Below are positions 50,325 to 59,608 of a stretch of 64,000 nucleotides of DNA, piece by piece; position 1 is the first letter of the stretch, and each line of letters begins with the position of its first letter. The stretch lies in assembly GCF_028882275.1 (NCBI RefSeq), contig NZ_JARBUT010000006.1:62001-126000 (forward strand). The letters run 5' to 3'. A program made the translations under genes and the position numbers. This stretch comes from Nocardiopsis sp. N85 (lineage in GTDB: Bacteria; Actinomycetota; Actinomycetes; Streptosporangiales; Streptosporangiaceae). The notes under the pieces are model-generated. The model was not told the DNA's origin. It did no database searches and saw only the letters and a list, made by a program, of their open reading frames with translations.

Positions 50325-51566
50325 TCATCGGGGCGGGCCCGAGCGCCACCGCCCCCAGGGGCCCGAGCCGGGCGGACCGGGACGCCACCGCCCGAACCGG
50401 TCCAGGCGGGGTCGCCAACTCAACCACGGCAGCCACGGCACCCCCGGCGGATGCGGGACCAGCGGGTCCTCCAGCTCGCCCTGGAGGACCTCCTCCACCT
50501 CCTCGAACCGGATTCCGGCGAACAGCATGATGTCGGTGGCGACCATCTCCACCGCCAGGTGGGTGGCCTGGGTGACCTGGTCGTCGTCGGGGCGTCCCGG
50601 CCCGTACATGCGGGCGGTCATGAGGGCCTGTTCCACGGCCTGTTCGCGGGCCTCTCGGCTGCTGAGATCGTCGGCGAGGATGCCGAGCACGTCGGCCATG
50701 CCCGAGACGATGGGCACGAGTTCACGGCGTTCGTGCGCGCCCATGGCGGCGGTGCTGCGGCACAGGAACAGGCAGCTCTCGGCGAGCAGGATGAGGCGTT
50801 CGATGATCTCGTCCTCGTCCAGGACGGGTTGCGGATCGCCCCAGCGGATCGTGGACAGGCGGATGGTGGACATGCTGCTCTCGCGGGCGCGGCTGAGTTC
50901 GGCCATGGGCCCGCTCAGGTCGCCGAGCCGGTTGACCATCTGCTGGCTGGAGACGTCCCCCTCCTCGCCCAGGGCCTCGGCGACTCCGGTGAGCATGCCG
51001 GACATCCCGGTCAGGGCGTCGACCTCGATGCGGCGCAGGAGGGCGACGAGGCGGGCCGGGAACAGCAGCTGACTGAAGACGAGGGCGACGCCGGCGCCGA
51101 GGAGCGCGTCGACGAGACGGTCGATGCCGGGGCTGCCGTCGGCGATGAAGATCGTGGTGAGGATGGCGCTGGCCGCCGCCTGGCCGATGACGATGCGTTC
51201 GGCGTTGACGGCCACGGCGACGATCATGGCGAGCAGGGTGCCCGCGGCCATGGTGAGGGTCGGGCCCGTACCGACGACCAGGGCGAGTTCGCCGGCGCCG
51301 ATCCCGATGAACACCCCGGTGAGCAGTTTGATGGCGTTGGAGCCGCGTTCCCCGCCGGAGGCGTTGAGGGCGATGACGGCGGCGATGGGCGCGAAGAAGG
51401 GGCTGTGGTCCTGGATCAGACCACCGGCGATGGTCCAGGCGAGGACCGCGGCGAGGGCGGCCTGGACCACCGACCAGGTGTGCGCGGAGAGACGGTCGCG
51501 CACCTGGTGTGCGACCGCCTCGAACCGATGTCGTAGCTCACGGGTCCGTGCCAGGGGCCCTGCCAT
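50325..51566 (-). CDS. FUSC-family membrane protein
   Basis: The 413-residue protein has a FUSC/aromatic-acid-exporter-like N-terminal membrane domain with about six hydrophobic segments (WSVVQAALAAVLAWTIAGGL, FFAPIAAVIALNASGGERG, LLTGVFIGIGAGELALVV, ASAILTTIFIADG). A soluble helical domain follows. The tail is rich in Trp, Pro and Gly. Relatives export aromatic acids or other toxic metabolites. ATG is at 51564-51566. The gene is divergent from an ABC exporter pair across a 421-base gap. Confidence 0.85.
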   Translation of the reverse strand: MAGPLARTRELRHRFEAVAHQVRDRLSAHTWSVVQAALAAVLAWTIAGGLIQDHSPFFAPIAAVIALNASGGERGSNAIKLLTGVFIGIGAGELALVVGTGPTLTMAAGTLLAMIVAVAVNAERIVIGQAAASAILTTIFIADGSPGIDRLVDALLGAGVALVFSQLLFPARLVALLRRIEVDALTGMSGMLTGVAEALGEEGDVSSQQMVNRLGDLSGPMAELSRARESSMSTIRLSTIRWGDPQPVLDEDEIIERLILLAESCLFLCRSTAAMGAHERRELVPIVSGMADVLGILADDLSSREAREQAVEQALMTARMYGPGRPDDDQVTQATHLAVEMVATDIMLFAGIRFEEVEEVLQGELEDPLVPHPPGVPWLPWLSWRPRLDRFGRWRPGPPGSGPWGRWRSGPPR

Positions 51567-51987
51567 TGATCACCTCACCGAGACCGGACGTCGTGGTGGG
51601 GGGTGATGCGCGCGTACCCGCGGTTCCATTGATAGCGGTACGGGCGGGGAGAGTGTGGGTTCTGCGCGATCGTCGCGTTTCGCGCGAAGGCCACAACGGC
51701 ATCAACCGCCCACGAGGTGATCATCGCGATGTTCCACCCTGAACACGTCGGAGGTCACGGGACGGCGCGTCGGCCCCGGCGCGCACGGATTCGGGCCACC
51801 CCTTTCACGGCCGATCCGCGCACGGCGGTGGTCGGGCATCACGGGTCCGGTCGCGACCGGGGCGACCGCGCCCGCCGCACGGCCGGATGCGGTCGGGCCG
51901 CAATCGGCCGCCTCCTCCCGGAAGGACGCACCGGGCCGTCATGATCGGGCCTGTCCCTCGCCCCTCCCGGAACGGAGAGTGACCCTG
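51567..51987. promoter_or_regulatory. Divergent promoter region of the FUSC gene and the ABC pair
   Basis: TGATCACCTC (51567-51576) and GAGGTGATCA (51714-51723) are perfect inverted 10-mers 137 bases apart, one next to the FUSC start. They may bind one regulator at both sides. I see no convincing gene; short plus-strand frames are probably chance. Confidence 0.45.
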
Positions 51988-54153
51988 TTGCGCGCCCACG
52001 ACGCCGACACCACCGACGAGAACGACGCGCCCTCCCCCGCCGCACCCGCCCCGCCCTCCCCCACCGGCCCTCCACCGGGGGCCGACCGGCCGACCACGCC
52101 CACCGACCCCTCCCCCGCCGCCGACGAGGTCCCCTCCGCGTCCGGTGCCACCACCGCCGGGGACCCGACGAACACGGAAGGCCCCGGGAACGCGGAGGAC
52201 GGGGAGAACCCCGACGCGGCCGACGACGCCGAGGCGTTGAGCGTCAACGGGCACCGGAGGTTCCGCGACGAGGCCGCACAGGCCACCTGGCGCACCATGG
52301 CGCGACGGATGCCCGCCCTGGTCGGCCACGCCCTCGCCCTGGGATGGCGGGCGGGTCCGGGTGACCTGATCGCCACCGCCGTGTTCGGGCTGGGAATGGG
52401 CGCGGCCACCGCGTGGGCGCTGGTGGCGACCACCTCCGTCCTGGAGGAGGTGTTCGCGGCCGCCCCCACCCCCGACCGGGTGACGGCCGCGCTGCCCTCA
52501 CTGTTCCTGCTGGCCCTGGCCCTGATCACGAGAGGGGCGTGCGGGGCGCTGGCCGGGCGCGCCCAGGCCCGGCTGGAACCCAAGGTGGTACTGGCCGCCG
52601 AACGCCGGTTCAACGAGGTCGTCACCGGGGTGCGGGTGGCCGCCTTCGACGACAGCTCCTTCAACGACCACGTCTTCCGCGGTTACGTCGGCGGGTGCGA
52701 CCGGACGGGCGCCCTGGTCCGCCACACCGTGGACGTACTGACGGGACTGGTGGGCATCACGGCCGCCGCCGGCGTGCTCGGGGCACTGCACCCGGTGCTG
52801 TTGCCGCTGATCCTGGTGGCGATGGTCCCCCAGTGGTGGAGTTCGGCGGCCTCGGCCCGGTTGCGGTACCGGATGACGCTGCGGCTCACCGAGGTGATGC
52901 GCCGCAAGTTCATGTTGCAGCACCTGATGATCGACCGGCGCACCGCCGCAGAGGTGCGCTCCTACACCATGGGCCCGCGGCTGCGCGACGAGTTCGACCG
53001 GTTCGCCCACCGGGAGCTGGAGGCCCGGCTGCGGCTGGCCACGCGGATGGCGCTCATCCGGGTGGCCGGGGGCGCCCTGGGCGGAGCGGCCACCGCGGTG
53101 GTGTTCGTCGTCCTGGGCCTGCTCCTGTTCGAGGGGGTCGTCCCGATCGCGGCGGCCGGCGCGGCGGTGGTGGCCGTCCGGGTCGCCCAGGGGGCGCTGG
53201 GCACCATGCTGTCGGCGGTGAACCAGATGTACGAGTCCGGCCTGTACGTCGCCGACCTGATGTCCCTGGAGGAGACCGCCCGGGAGCGCACCCCCCGGCC
53301 GGACCTGCCGCCGGCGCCGGACGGGTTCGCCCGGATCCGGGTCGAGGACGTCACCTTCACCTACCCGGGCTCCGAGGACGACGAGAACGGCGAAGGGGGC
53401 GCCCCGGAGCCGGCGCTGTCGGGGGTGGACCTGGTGCTGCCGCGCGGGCGGACGGTGGCGCTGGTCGGGGAGAACGGGTCGGGCAAGAGCACGCTGGCCA
53501 AGCTGCTGGCGGGGCTGTACACGCCCGAACGGGGGCGGGTGCGCTGGGACGACACCGACCTGTCGGAGGTGGACGCCGACGACCTGCGTTCACGGATCGC
53601 GGTCATCGCCCAGGACCACACGCACTGGCCCATGACCGCGCGCGGCAACGTGGTGATGAGCGGCCCGGAGGGGGAACCGGACCGGTTGGCGCGGGCCGCG
53701 CGGTCCTCCCACGCCGACACCGTCGTGGAGTCGCTGCCGCGCGGATGGGAGACGTTGCTGGACAAGCGGTTCGCCCACGGGCACGAGCCCTCGGGCGGAC
53801 AGTGGCAGCGGTTGGCGGCGGCGCGGGGGTTCCACCGGGGCGACGACGGGGCGGCGGTGCCGCTGCTGATCGCCGACGAGCCCACCTCGGCGCTGGACGC
53901 CCGGGCCGAGCACCGGTTCTTCGCCTCCCTGCACGCCCACGCGGGGCGCACGGGGGCCACGGTCGTGCTCATCACGCACCGGCTGGCCTCGGTCCGGATG
54001 GCCGACCTCATCGTGGTCCTGGACCGGGGGCGGGTGGTCGCGCTGGGATCGCACGCGGAGCTGATGGCGCGGGAGGGCGTGTACCGGGAGCTGTGGGAGC
54101 TCCAGGCCCAGGCCTACCGCGACGGAGAGGAGCGGATCGACCGGCCCGTGTGA
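51988..54153 (+). CDS. ABC exporter, LanT/NisT-like subunit 1
   Basis: The 721-residue protein has an acidic, Pro-rich N-terminal tail of about 90 residues. A six-helix exporter domain follows (about residues 100-420), then an ATPase. The ATPase has Walker A GENGSGKST, a PSGGQWQR signature, Walker B LLIADEPTSALD with catalytic Glu, and the switch His in LITHRLASVRM. The GGQWQR form is typical of lantibiotic-type exporters (NisT/SpaT). The TTG start at 51988 has GGAGAG eight bases upstream; a GTG nine bases earlier overlaps the ribosome site. It is followed by a second, similar exporter gene. No precursor peptide gene was found nearby. Confidence 0.88.
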   Translation: MRAHDADTTDENDAPSPAAPAPPSPTGPPPGADRPTTPTDPSPAADEVPSASGATTAGDPTNTEGPGNAEDGENPDAADDAEALSVNGHRRFRDEAAQATWRTMARRMPALVGHALALGWRAGPGDLIATAVFGLGMGAATAWALVATTSVLEEVFAAAPTPDRVTAALPSLFLLALALITRGACGALAGRAQARLEPKVVLAAERRFNEVVTGVRVAAFDDSSFNDHVFRGYVGGCDRTGALVRHTVDVLTGLVGITAAAGVLGALHPVLLPLILVAMVPQWWSSAASARLRYRMTLRLTEVMRRKFMLQHLMIDRRTAAEVRSYTMGPRLRDEFDRFAHRELEARLRLATRMALIRVAGGALGGAATAVVFVVLGLLLFEGVVPIAAAGAAVVAVRVAQGALGTMLSAVNQMYESGLYVADLMSLEETARERTPRPDLPPAPDGFARIRVEDVTFTYPGSEDDENGEGGAPEPALSGVDLVLPRGRTVALVGENGSGKSTLAKLLAGLYTPERGRVRWDDTDLSEVDADDLRSRIAVIAQDHTHWPMTARGNVVMSGPEGEPDRLARAARSSHADTVVESLPRGWETLLDKRFAHGHEPSGGQWQRLAAARGFHRGDDGAAVPLLIADEPTSALDARAEHRFFASLHAHAGRTGATVVLITHRLASVRMADLIVVLDRGRVVALGSHAELMAREGVYRELWELQAQAYRDGEERIDRPV

Positions 54154-54364
54154 GCCGGTGGCCCGGGGCGGGGCCGGGGACGGGGCCGACCGCCGGAGCG
54201 GGGGCGGCCCCGACCCCCGGAGCCGGCTACCGAGGACCGTCGCACGCACCCTTCCACCGGTCACCGGCCGCGCCCCGACCCCGCCCCGCCGGACGCGGGA
54301 CGCGGGAAGAAGCGTTCCGGGCCCGCCGGGCCCGGACCCTCGATCGAACAGCTGGAGTGTTCTC

Positions 54365-56293
54365 TTGGCCGCACCCTCTCCCACCGAACCCGAACCGACC
54401 GCCTCCGACACCGGAGAGAACGAGGACCTCACCGCACCCAAGTGGCGGTACTTCGACGACGAACTCGCCCGCACCACCCTGTGGACCAAGCTCACCCGCA
54501 TGCCCACCCTCACCGCGGCCGCCGTCGGCTGGGCCTGGCGCGCCAACCGCCGGGACCTGCTCACGGCCCTGATCGCGAGCAGCGTCGCCGCCGTGCTCTC
54601 GGCGGTGAGCCTGGCCTGGGTGACCCGGGTGCTCGACGCCCTTTTCTCGGAAGGCGCCCTCCCCGCACGGGTGGAGGCGGCGCTGCCCGCGGTGGCGGTG
54701 GTCGCCGCGGTGGCGACCCTGGCCGGGACGATCCGACTGGTCTCCGACCTGGCCCTGGCCCGGTTGGGCACCCAGACCGAGCGCATCGTCGAACTGGAGC
54801 TGTTCGACCTGACCACCCGCGCGAACCTGGTGGCGTTCGACGACGAGGAGTGGGCGGACGCCATGTACCGCTCCCGCGACCGGGGCCTGTACGAGGTGCC
54901 GCGCATGGTCACCGCCTGCCTGGAGGTCCTGTCCGGGTCGGTCGGCCTGCTCTCGCTGGCCGGGGTGCTGGCCGTGCTGCACCCACTGCTGCTGCCCCTC
55001 CTCCTCGTCAGCGTGGTTCCGGCCGGATGGGCGGCGATGCGGGCGGCCCGCATGGAGTACGAGGCGCAGCGGCACCTGAGCACCGGACGGCGCCGCCGGT
55101 GGATCCTGGGCGACCGGATGGCGTCCCGGGACTCGGCCGCCGAACTGCGCTCCTACACCATGCGCGACTCCCTGATGGCCGACTACGCCTCGCTGGCCGA
55201 CCGGGAACGCGCCACCATGCTCGCGGTGGCCTGGCGCCAGACCCGGGTGCGCGCCCTGGGCGGAGTGGTCGGCGGCGCGGCGACCGCCCTCACCTACGCG
55301 GTCCTGGGCGTACTACTGGTGGTGGGGGCGATGCCGTTGGCGGCGGTGGGCACCGCGGTCCTGGCCCTGCAACGCGCCCAGGGCGGGATGCAGCAGCTCC
55401 TGTACTCGCTGAACCGCGTCTACGAGTCGGGGCTGTACTTCGCGGACTTCACCGAGTTCTGCGACAAGGCCCGCACCGCCCTGCCCCCGGTGCCCGCCGC
55501 ACCGCCGCCGGGACGGTTGGAGAGGGTCGAGGTGCGCGACGCCACCTTCACCTACCCCACCGGGGAACGGCCGGCGCTGGAGGAGGTGACGGTGCACGTG
55601 GCGGCGGGCGAGACGGTCGCGCTCGTGGGGGAGAACGGATCCGGCAAGTCCACCCTGGCCCGGCTGCTGGGCGGTCTCTACCACCCCCAGGCCGGAACGG
55701 TGGGCTGGAACGGGGTGGACTACGCCCGGATCGGCCCGGCGGTGTGCGACCGGATCAGCGTCATCATCCAGGACCACACCCGCTGGCCGATGACCGCCCG
55801 CCGCAACATCACCATGGCCCAGAGCCGGGACGAGGCCAGGCTGGCGGAGGCGGCCCGGTTGAGCGGCACCGACGAGGTGGTCGCCGCCCTGCCCCGCGGC
55901 TGGGACACGCTGCTGGACACCACCTTCGCCTCGGGGGTGAACCTCTCCGGAGGGCAGTGGCAGCGGATCGCCGACGGTCGGGGCTTCTACCGGGTCGCCG
56001 ACCTGCTCATCGCCGACGAGCCCACCTCCGCCCTGGACGCGCGCGCCGAGGCCCGCTTCTTCTCCACCATCCACGGCCACGCCCGCCGCACCGGCGCGGC
56101 CGTCGTGCTCATCACCCACCGGATGGCCTCGGTGCGCATGGCCGACCGCGTCTACGTGCTGGATCGCGGCCGGGTCATCGAACACGGCACCCACGACGAA
56201 CTCATGCGCCAGGACGGCCGCTACCGGGAGCTGTACACCCTCCAGGCCGACGCCTACACCGATCCCGATCCCGAGCCCGTTCCCGACCCGTGA
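54365..56293 (+). CDS. ABC exporter, LanT/NisT-like subunit 2
   Basis: The 642-residue exporter has an acidic N-terminus (SDTGENEDLTAPKWRYFDDE), a six-helix membrane domain and an ATPase. The ATPase has Walker A GENGSGKST, signature NLSGGQWQR, Walker B LLIADEPTSALD and the switch His in LITHRMASVRM. It is a clear paralogue of the exporter at 51988-54153 and probably forms a heterodimer with it; unlike the pair at 14.4-18.2 kb, both ATP sites look intact. Like its partner it uses TTG (54365), with GGAG seven bases upstream. The 211-base gap between the two has no gene. Confidence 0.88.
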   Translation: MAAPSPTEPEPTASDTGENEDLTAPKWRYFDDELARTTLWTKLTRMPTLTAAAVGWAWRANRRDLLTALIASSVAAVLSAVSLAWVTRVLDALFSEGALPARVEAALPAVAVVAAVATLAGTIRLVSDLALARLGTQTERIVELELFDLTTRANLVAFDDEEWADAMYRSRDRGLYEVPRMVTACLEVLSGSVGLLSLAGVLAVLHPLLLPLLLVSVVPAGWAAMRAARMEYEAQRHLSTGRRRRWILGDRMASRDSAAELRSYTMRDSLMADYASLADRERATMLAVAWRQTRVRALGGVVGGAATALTYAVLGVLLVVGAMPLAAVGTAVLALQRAQGGMQQLLYSLNRVYESGLYFADFTEFCDKARTALPPVPAAPPPGRLERVEVRDATFTYPTGERPALEEVTVHVAAGETVALVGENGSGKSTLARLLGGLYHPQAGTVGWNGVDYARIGPAVCDRISVIIQDHTRWPMTARRNITMAQSRDEARLAEAARLSGTDEVVAALPRGWDTLLDTTFASGVNLSGGQWQRIADGRGFYRVADLLIADEPTSALDARAEARFFSTIHGHARRTGAAVVLITHRMASVRMADRVYVLDRGRVIEHGTHDELMRQDGRYRELYTLQADAYTDPDPEPVPDP

Positions 56294-56730
56294 ACCACCC
56301 GACCGGCCGGGGAGGCGGGCAGAGGGCCGGGCCGGCCTCCACGGAGGGCGGGGCCCGGCCGATGGAGGGGGCCGCCCCTCTCCGTTGGCGCGCCGGACGT
56401 TGGATCCAGTGGACGGGCCGGCGCGCGAGCGCCCGCACCGCTGCGGCGCGCCCAGTCGCGGCATGTACTTCCCGCGGACCCACCGAAACCAGGCCTGGTG
56501 CTCGCTGGGCTGGGGAAGCCGGGCACACGCCACCGCCCCCTCCCGGCACCGGACCGACACGCGTTCTCGACGGCCCACCCTCGATCTGATGACGACCGAC
56601 GCCGCTGACCCGCGACGAGGACCGGGGCACGCCCGCCGTCCGGGCCCGGAAGATCAGCCTGGAGAGCCGCATCGACGACGCGTTCCACCAGAACCGCGGT
56701 CGACCGCCGACCACGCCGCCGGGATCGGGT
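56294..56730. other. Intergenic stretch downstream of the ABC pair
   Basis: Imperfect inverted GC stretches near 56350-56390 could terminate the ABC message. A short frame near 56594-56690 reads KISLESRIDDAFHQNR on the plus strand but has no start site or family similarity that I recognise. No gene can be supported. Confidence 0.4.
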
Positions 56731-57246
56731 TCACACGGCTCCCGAGCGCCCACGGGGCCTGGGACCTTCGAGGAGGCCGCTATCCGGCCGCCGCACCATG
56801 TGAACGTCGGTCGGGTCCTCGGACTCCACACTGAACCCGTGGCGCTCGTACAGCCGCTGCGCGGCACTGCCCTGAAGGACCTCCAGACGAACGGTGACGC
56901 CGTCGGCGTCGGCACGCTCCAGCAGCGTTCGCAACACGGCGGACCCCAGCCCTCCGCCCTGGAGTCCCGGAGCCGGATAGAAGTGTTCCAACCACCATCC
57001 GTCCGCGGCCGGGCGGACGGTGGCACAGCCGGCGAACACGTCATCGGCCATGATGACCGAGGTGTGCCGCGAAGAGAAGGAATCGCGCAGCCGCTGCCGG
57101 ACACGGTGCTCGTCGAACCGTCCGAGCCGCTCCAGGTCCGGACGCATCACCGTCGCCCGCAGGTCGGCGAGCACCTCGACGTCCACCGGCTCCGCAGAGC
57201 GCATCGTCCACTCCGGAGAACGGCCCACCCTCACACTCATGTCCAT
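56731..57246 (-). CDS. GNAT-family N-acetyltransferase
   Basis: The 171-residue protein has the GNAT acetyl-CoA motif as GLQGGGLGSAVLRTLLERA near residue 95. LEVLQGSAAQRLYERHGFSVES follows in motif B position. By family it transfers an acetyl group from acetyl-CoA to an amine on a small molecule or protein. ATG at 57244-57246 is the likely start; a second ATG two codons later is possible and the longer frame lacks support. It is divergent from the 493-residue unknown gene. Confidence 0.8.
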   Translation of the reverse strand: MDMSVRVGRSPEWTMRSAEPVDVEVLADLRATVMRPDLERLGRFDEHRVRQRLRDSFSSRHTSVIMADDVFAGCATVRPAADGWWLEHFYPAPGLQGGGLGSAVLRTLLERADADGVTVRLEVLQGSAAQRLYERHGFSVESEDPTDVHMVRRPDSGLLEGPRPRGRSGAV

Positions 57247-57465
57247 GCCCGAGCATCCCGAAGCCCTCTCGACGCAAGGGCCTACAAAAGCCCTGAGGCC
57301 ACCTTGAACGGACCTGTTCGAGAAACCCTCCATCCACTCGGAGTCTTACGCACTCGTTCGGGCCGTGCTCGTCGGCGCATCGGTCCCCACCCCTGGTCCA
57401 GGGTGGTTCTTTTCTGTGCCACCGGCTGATGTTCCCACCGTGGTCTTGTGCCAGGGTTCTCGGTT

Positions 57466-58947
57466 ATGAGCGAACCCTCTGACCCCGCCGAACCGTCCCT
57501 GGCCGCGTTGGGTGCTCTGCTGGACCGCTCCCTGGTCCAGATCGCTGACGCCGCCCGCGACGCACGCACCTTCGACCGGGAAACCATCAGAGCCGTCTCC
57601 GACGCCTGGGACAACACCACCTTCCCCCTGTTCCGCGCCGCGACCGGCCGAACCCCTCGCGCACGGGAGCGGCGTGCCCGAGCGGCCCTGGAATGGATGG
57701 CACGTCTGAGACCGACGCGTTGGGACTGGATGGTGGAGCAGGGCGCGATCGCCGGCCACCGGATCGACGCGCTGGTCCAGCCCCCACCCGCGCTTTTCGA
57801 CAAGCCCTACCGCGACTACCGGGGCACGGTCCGCCCGGCGTACCACCACTGGAGGCCGCAGACACTGACCGACCTGGCCGATGACTACCTCCTGGCCGCC
57901 TCCACCATCCGCCACCTTCAACTCGAACGGGCCGGTACCCGTCTGTGCGCTTTCCTCATCCTGGACCTGGTCCGCGCCTACGACCACGAAGCGAACACAC
58001 CGGGATCTCCTCCCACACTGGAGGTGCACCTGGATGAGGTGAGCGAGGTGGACGTCGACACAGACACGGCCCTGGGAGTGCGCTTGGGCTCCGACGCGCG
58101 AGGGGCGACCATCGCTCTGGGCTCAGGGGGACTGCTGCGGGCACGGGATGCGTCACTGCGACTCGACGACCCTTCCTGGCACCTGTCGCGTGCCGGTCAC
58201 CGCGCCGACGTGCAGACCCCGCCCCGCCAAGCGGGGTCACGGGTCGAGCATCCGCCACAGGAAGGAAAGGTGGAGGGTTGCGCCCGGGGTGCGGCGACCT
58301 TCCTGCTCTGGGCCATGATGCGGATCCGCTCGGTCCGCTATCCCGGCGAGGTCACGCGCATACCGGTGGAGGCGTACTGCCGTGCCCTACGCGGGGCCGG
58401 ACACGACGTCCTGGCGGCGGGAGCATTCCCCCCACGGCGGCGCGAGGCCGCCTTCCGCTCCCTGGTGACCACCTGGCTTCGGCGCGGAGGAGTCGACCTG
58501 GCACCGGACTGGAAGATGCTCCTCAAAGACATGCCGGACGCCGGGGAACTGGCCCGCGCGATACGTGAGAACCTGGCCGCCGAGGGATCCCTCCCGCCCA
58601 TTCTCGGACCCGCTCGTGAGGTCACCGGTATTGCTGACCGGGCCGAGCTGCGTATGGTCTCCTACACGGCGGCACACACCGACATGCGTGTGCGCCGTGA
58701 AGCCTGTGCCATGGTGCACCTGGCCGTACCCGCCCAGGAGGAAGGAGCGCCGTGGCACCTGCGTGTGGTGAACGCGACCGACCCTGTCCGGTTCCGCGCG
58801 CGGGCCAGTGCGTTCGATCGTGCCGGACAGGTTCGCATCGGCCAGGGCACGGATGAGCTGGAGACCTTCATGGTGGGCGATGACGCTCTGACCCTTGACG
58901 CTCGCGCCTGGAGCCAGGAGCCAGGAGCCGTCGTTGGACTGATCTGA
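57466..58947 (+). CDS. Large hypothetical protein of accessory type
   Basis: I do not recognise this 493-residue soluble protein. The first half is helical and Arg-rich (TGRTPRARERRARAALEWMARL), then HLDEVSEVDVDTDTALGVRLGS. The C-terminal half has regular alpha/beta stretches (AAFRSLVTTWLRRGGVDLAPDW, LRMVSYTAAHTDMRVRREACAM). There is no signal peptide or membrane segment. ATG at 57466 has AGGG about 11 bases upstream; an in-frame GTG at 57448 is possible. It lies before the flavoprotein-XRE pair, in a region with an insertion-sequence remnant, so it may be acquired. Confidence 0.6.
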   Translation: MSEPSDPAEPSLAALGALLDRSLVQIADAARDARTFDRETIRAVSDAWDNTTFPLFRAATGRTPRARERRARAALEWMARLRPTRWDWMVEQGAIAGHRIDALVQPPPALFDKPYRDYRGTVRPAYHHWRPQTLTDLADDYLLAASTIRHLQLERAGTRLCAFLILDLVRAYDHEANTPGSPPTLEVHLDEVSEVDVDTDTALGVRLGSDARGATIALGSGGLLRARDASLRLDDPSWHLSRAGHRADVQTPPRQAGSRVEHPPQEGKVEGCARGAATFLLWAMMRIRSVRYPGEVTRIPVEAYCRALRGAGHDVLAAGAFPPRRREAAFRSLVTTWLRRGGVDLAPDWKMLLKDMPDAGELARAIRENLAAEGSLPPILGPAREVTGIADRAELRMVSYTAAHTDMRVRREACAMVHLAVPAQEEGAPWHLRVVNATDPVRFRARASAFDRAGQVRIGQGTDELETFMVGDDALTLDARAWSQEPGAVVGLI

Positions 58948-59087
58948 GACCAAGGTGAGCGGGGTTACCGATCGCGCTGTGTGCCGGGATCGCCTCCCGG
59001 CACTCGGGCGGCTGAGACCCGCCGTGCCCTCCGTTCGAGACGGCTGAACCTCGGATCCGGTCACCGGCCCGGCTCTACACTCGGGCC

Positions 59088-59594
59088 ATGCCGCGAACCC
59101 TGTACCTGGTGTTGTCCGGAGCCCCCGCACCGGAGGGAGTGGGCGAACTCGTCCAGGCCCTGCAAGGCCATGACTGGCGGGTGACGGTGCTGTCCACCCC
59201 CACCGGCACGGACTTCCACGACCCCGCCCACTTGGAGGAGGTCACCGGTGATCCGGTCCGCGTGACGTTTCGCAGACCCGGCCAGGGCACGCCCCTGCCG
59301 CCCGCCGACGCGGTGCTGGCCTGCCCGCTGACCTTCAACTCCACCAACAAGTTCGCCCAGGGCCTGGCCGACAACTTCGCGATCGCCCTGCTGTGCGAGA
59401 TGGCCGGATACGGGGTACCCACCGTGGTGGTGCCCCACTGCAAACCCCAACTGGCGTCCCACCCGGCGTTCACCCGCTCCCTGGACACCTTGCGCTCCAT
59501 GGACGCGGTCACCGTCCTGCACGACCCCGACGCCCCCTACGAGAACCGTCTGCCCTCCTGGCAGCAGGTCATCGACACCGTGAACAGCCTCTGA
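59088..59594 (+). CDS. Flavoprotein (phosphopantothenoylcysteine-decarboxylase-like fold)
   Basis: The 168-residue protein fits the HFCD/PF02441 flavoprotein fold. It begins RTLYLVLSGAPAPEGVGELVQALQG, then carries ADAVLACPLTFNSTNKFAQGLADNFAIALLCE, which holds the family's Asn/Thr flavin contacts. Relatives decarboxylate cysteine-derived substrates or act as stand-alone flavin proteins. TACACT lies six bases before the ATG, so the transcript is probably leaderless. An XRE regulator gene starts 14 bases after its stop; the two are probably co-transcribed. Confidence 0.85.
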   Translation: MPRTLYLVLSGAPAPEGVGELVQALQGHDWRVTVLSTPTGTDFHDPAHLEEVTGDPVRVTFRRPGQGTPLPPADAVLACPLTFNSTNKFAQGLADNFAIALLCEMAGYGVPTVVVPHCKPQLASHPAFTRSLDTLRSMDAVTVLHDPDAPYENRLPSWQQVIDTVNSL

Positions 59595-59608
59595 CCGAAA
59601 GGCACGCC

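Noticed and set aside
56594..56690. Plus-strand frame reading KISLESRIDDAFHQNR
   Set aside because: No start codon with a ribosome site and no recognisable family; the converging GNAT gene explains the coding bias nearby.
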